From: Mycolicibacterium fluoranthenivorans
Lineage (GTDB): Bacteria > Actinomycetota > Actinomycetes > Mycobacteriales > Mycobacteriaceae
Reading direction: 5' to 3'
DNA length: 64,000 nt
Assembly: GCF_011758805.1 (NCBI RefSeq)
Contig: NZ_JAANOW010000003.1
Coordinates: 558,001-622,000, forward strand
The notes beneath the pieces are model-generated. The model was not told the origin of the DNA. It ran no database searches and worked only from the letters and a program-made list of their open reading frames with translations. Of this stretch, positions 63,111 through 64,000 are shown piece by piece. The position numbers and the translations under genes are program-made. Position 1 is the first letter of the stretch, and each line of letters opens with the position of its first letter.

Positions 63111-64000
63111 CTACCCTGCGACCGCATCCGGTGAAGTCTCCCGCGGTGTCGGCCACGGTGCCGGCACCGGGCGCGGGCGCACCCGCAGCGGCCACCAGAA
63201 CCAGCGACCGAGCAACGCGGCCAGCGACGGGGTCATCAGCGAGCGGACCACCAGGGTGTCGAACAGCAAGCCCAGACCGATGGTGGTGCCGACTTGGCCG
63301 ATCACGATCAGATCGCTGACAGCCATCGAGATCATCGTGAAGGCGAACACCAGCCCCGCAGCGGTGACCACCGATCCGGTGCCGGCCATGGACCGGATGA
63401 TCCCGGTGCGCAGCCCCGCGTGGATCTCCTCCTTCATCCGGGATACCAACAGCAGGTTGTAGTCGGCCCCGACGGCGAGCAGCACGATGACCGACATCGG
63501 AAGCACCATCCAGTGCAACGGGATACCGACCAGGTGCTGCCAGATGAGCACCGAGAGTCCGAACGATGCTCCGAGACTCAGGACCACGGTGCCGACGATG
63601 ACGGCCGCGGCCGCGACCGCGCGGGTCAGCACCACCATGATCAGGAAGATCAGGATCAGGGAGGCGACCGCCGCGATGAGCAGGTCGTAGTCCGCGCCGG
63701 TCTGCATGTCCTTGTACATGGCAGCGGTGCCACCGACGTAAACCGTCGAGCCCTCCAGCGGGGTGCCCTTGATGGCGTCGGCGGCCGCGATCTTGAGCGG
63801 TTCGATATGCGAGGTGCCTTCCTCGCTCAGCGGATCACCCTGATGAAAGACGGTGAACCGCACGGCATGTCCGTCTGGTGACATGAACAGCTTGATACCG
63901 CGCTGGAAGTCGGCCGTACCGAACGCCTCCGGCGGCAGATAGAAGTTGTCGTCGTTGCGCGACGCGTCGAACGCCTGTCCCATCGCCGTCTGGTTGTTCT
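63111..64000 (-). CDS. mmpL: MmpL-family RND transporter, C-terminal part
   Basis: The reading frame continues past the right edge; about 295 residues are visible. Part of the second exported loop ([31 protein letters not shown]...[12 protein letters not shown]) is followed by the last five or six membrane helices. The proton-relay motif [15 protein letters not shown] is present, with [16 protein letters not shown] and [27 protein letters not shown]. The cytoplasmic C-terminal domain is short, as in many smaller MmpL proteins. MmpL transporters export envelope lipids or siderophores; the substrate cannot be inferred. Confidence 0.92.
   Translation of the reverse strand, partial: NNQTAMGQAFDASRNDDNFYLPPEAFGTADFQRGIKLFMSPDGHAVRFTVFHQGDPLSEEGTSHIEPLKIAAADAIKGTPLEGSTVYVGGTAAMYKDMQTGADYDLLIAAVASLILIFLIMVVLTRAVAAAAVIVGTVVLSLGASFGLSVLIWQHLVGIPLHWMVLPMSVIVLLAVGADYNLLLVSRMKEEIHAGLRTGIIRSMAGTGSVVTAAGLVFAFTMISMAVSDLIVIGQVGTTIGLGLLFDTLVVRSLMTPSLAALLGRWFWWPLRVRPRPVPAPWPTPRETSPDAVAG

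Overview
The window is high-GC DNA with the gene content of a mycobacterium, most likely a rapid-growing Mycolicibacterium-type species. Supporting proteins are a KmtR with all five of its known metal ligands, a protein very close to M. tuberculosis Rv1481, RipA/RipB/RipC-type NlpC/P60 hydrolases, an MmcO multicopper oxidase, a LigC/PolD repair pair, an MmpL transporter and CtpV-type copper export. No rRNA, tRNA or CRISPR array was seen.

Layout. 0-5 kb: the end of a FetB-like permease gene, then two metal-homeostasis units (KmtR with a CDF exporter; an NmtR-type repressor divergent from an SPC-type P1B-4 ATPase). 5-21.9 kb: an envelope-stress region with two paralogous two-component systems, each with response regulator and kinase convergent and overlapping at their 3' ends. 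Between and around them are small secreted proteins, a lipoprotein with an ABC/FtsX exporter, an Rv1481-like VWA protein, PAP2, a phosphodiester glycosidase, DedA and a COG4705 membrane protein. An 11-bp-period direct repeat (TCAGCG-N5-TCAGCG type) lies before several of these genes and probably marks the regulon. 22-26.6 kb: an esterase, UppP and Lgt. 27-28 kb: a decayed ferredoxin-reductase gene.

28-51 kb is a copper and cell-wall region. It holds a P-type ATPase with a CPD motif, a Met/Gly/Pro-repeat membrane protein, a SHOCT protein, an L,D-transpeptidase lipoprotein, three NlpC/P60 hydrolases, a polysaccharide deacetylase, MmcO, a BlaI/MecI/CopY-type repressor with an M56 protease, a DUF6153-like protein, a DUF305 lipoprotein, CsoR/RicR, a metallochaperone and CopA/CtpV. 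Two operator families can be read by eye. ATACCCC-type CsoR boxes lie before the DUF6153-like gene and csoR. A 19-bp [CG]TACG-N9-[CA]GTA[CG] element occurs seven times, in gaps flanking the CPD ATPase, the L,D-transpeptidase, the ripC-type unit, the ripA/blaI divergent gap and the ripB-type gene. The inference is a single BlaI-type regulon joining peptidoglycan remodelling to copper defence. The ripA-type and mmcO genes are joined through a 28-codon ORF by stop/start overlaps, which supports that link.

51.4-61.3 kb is accessory or disrupted DNA: a three-gene operon with a HicB-like protein, the tail of a cut gene, then a four-gene element of three tyrosine recombinases plus a coiled-coil protein (Tn554/recombinase-in-trio type). 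Its right end cuts off the C-terminus of the PolD polymerase encoded next to LigC. 61.4-64 kb: a DUF417 protein, an ECF sigma factor with a zinc-finger anti-sigma factor, and the C-terminal part of an MmpL transporter running off the window.
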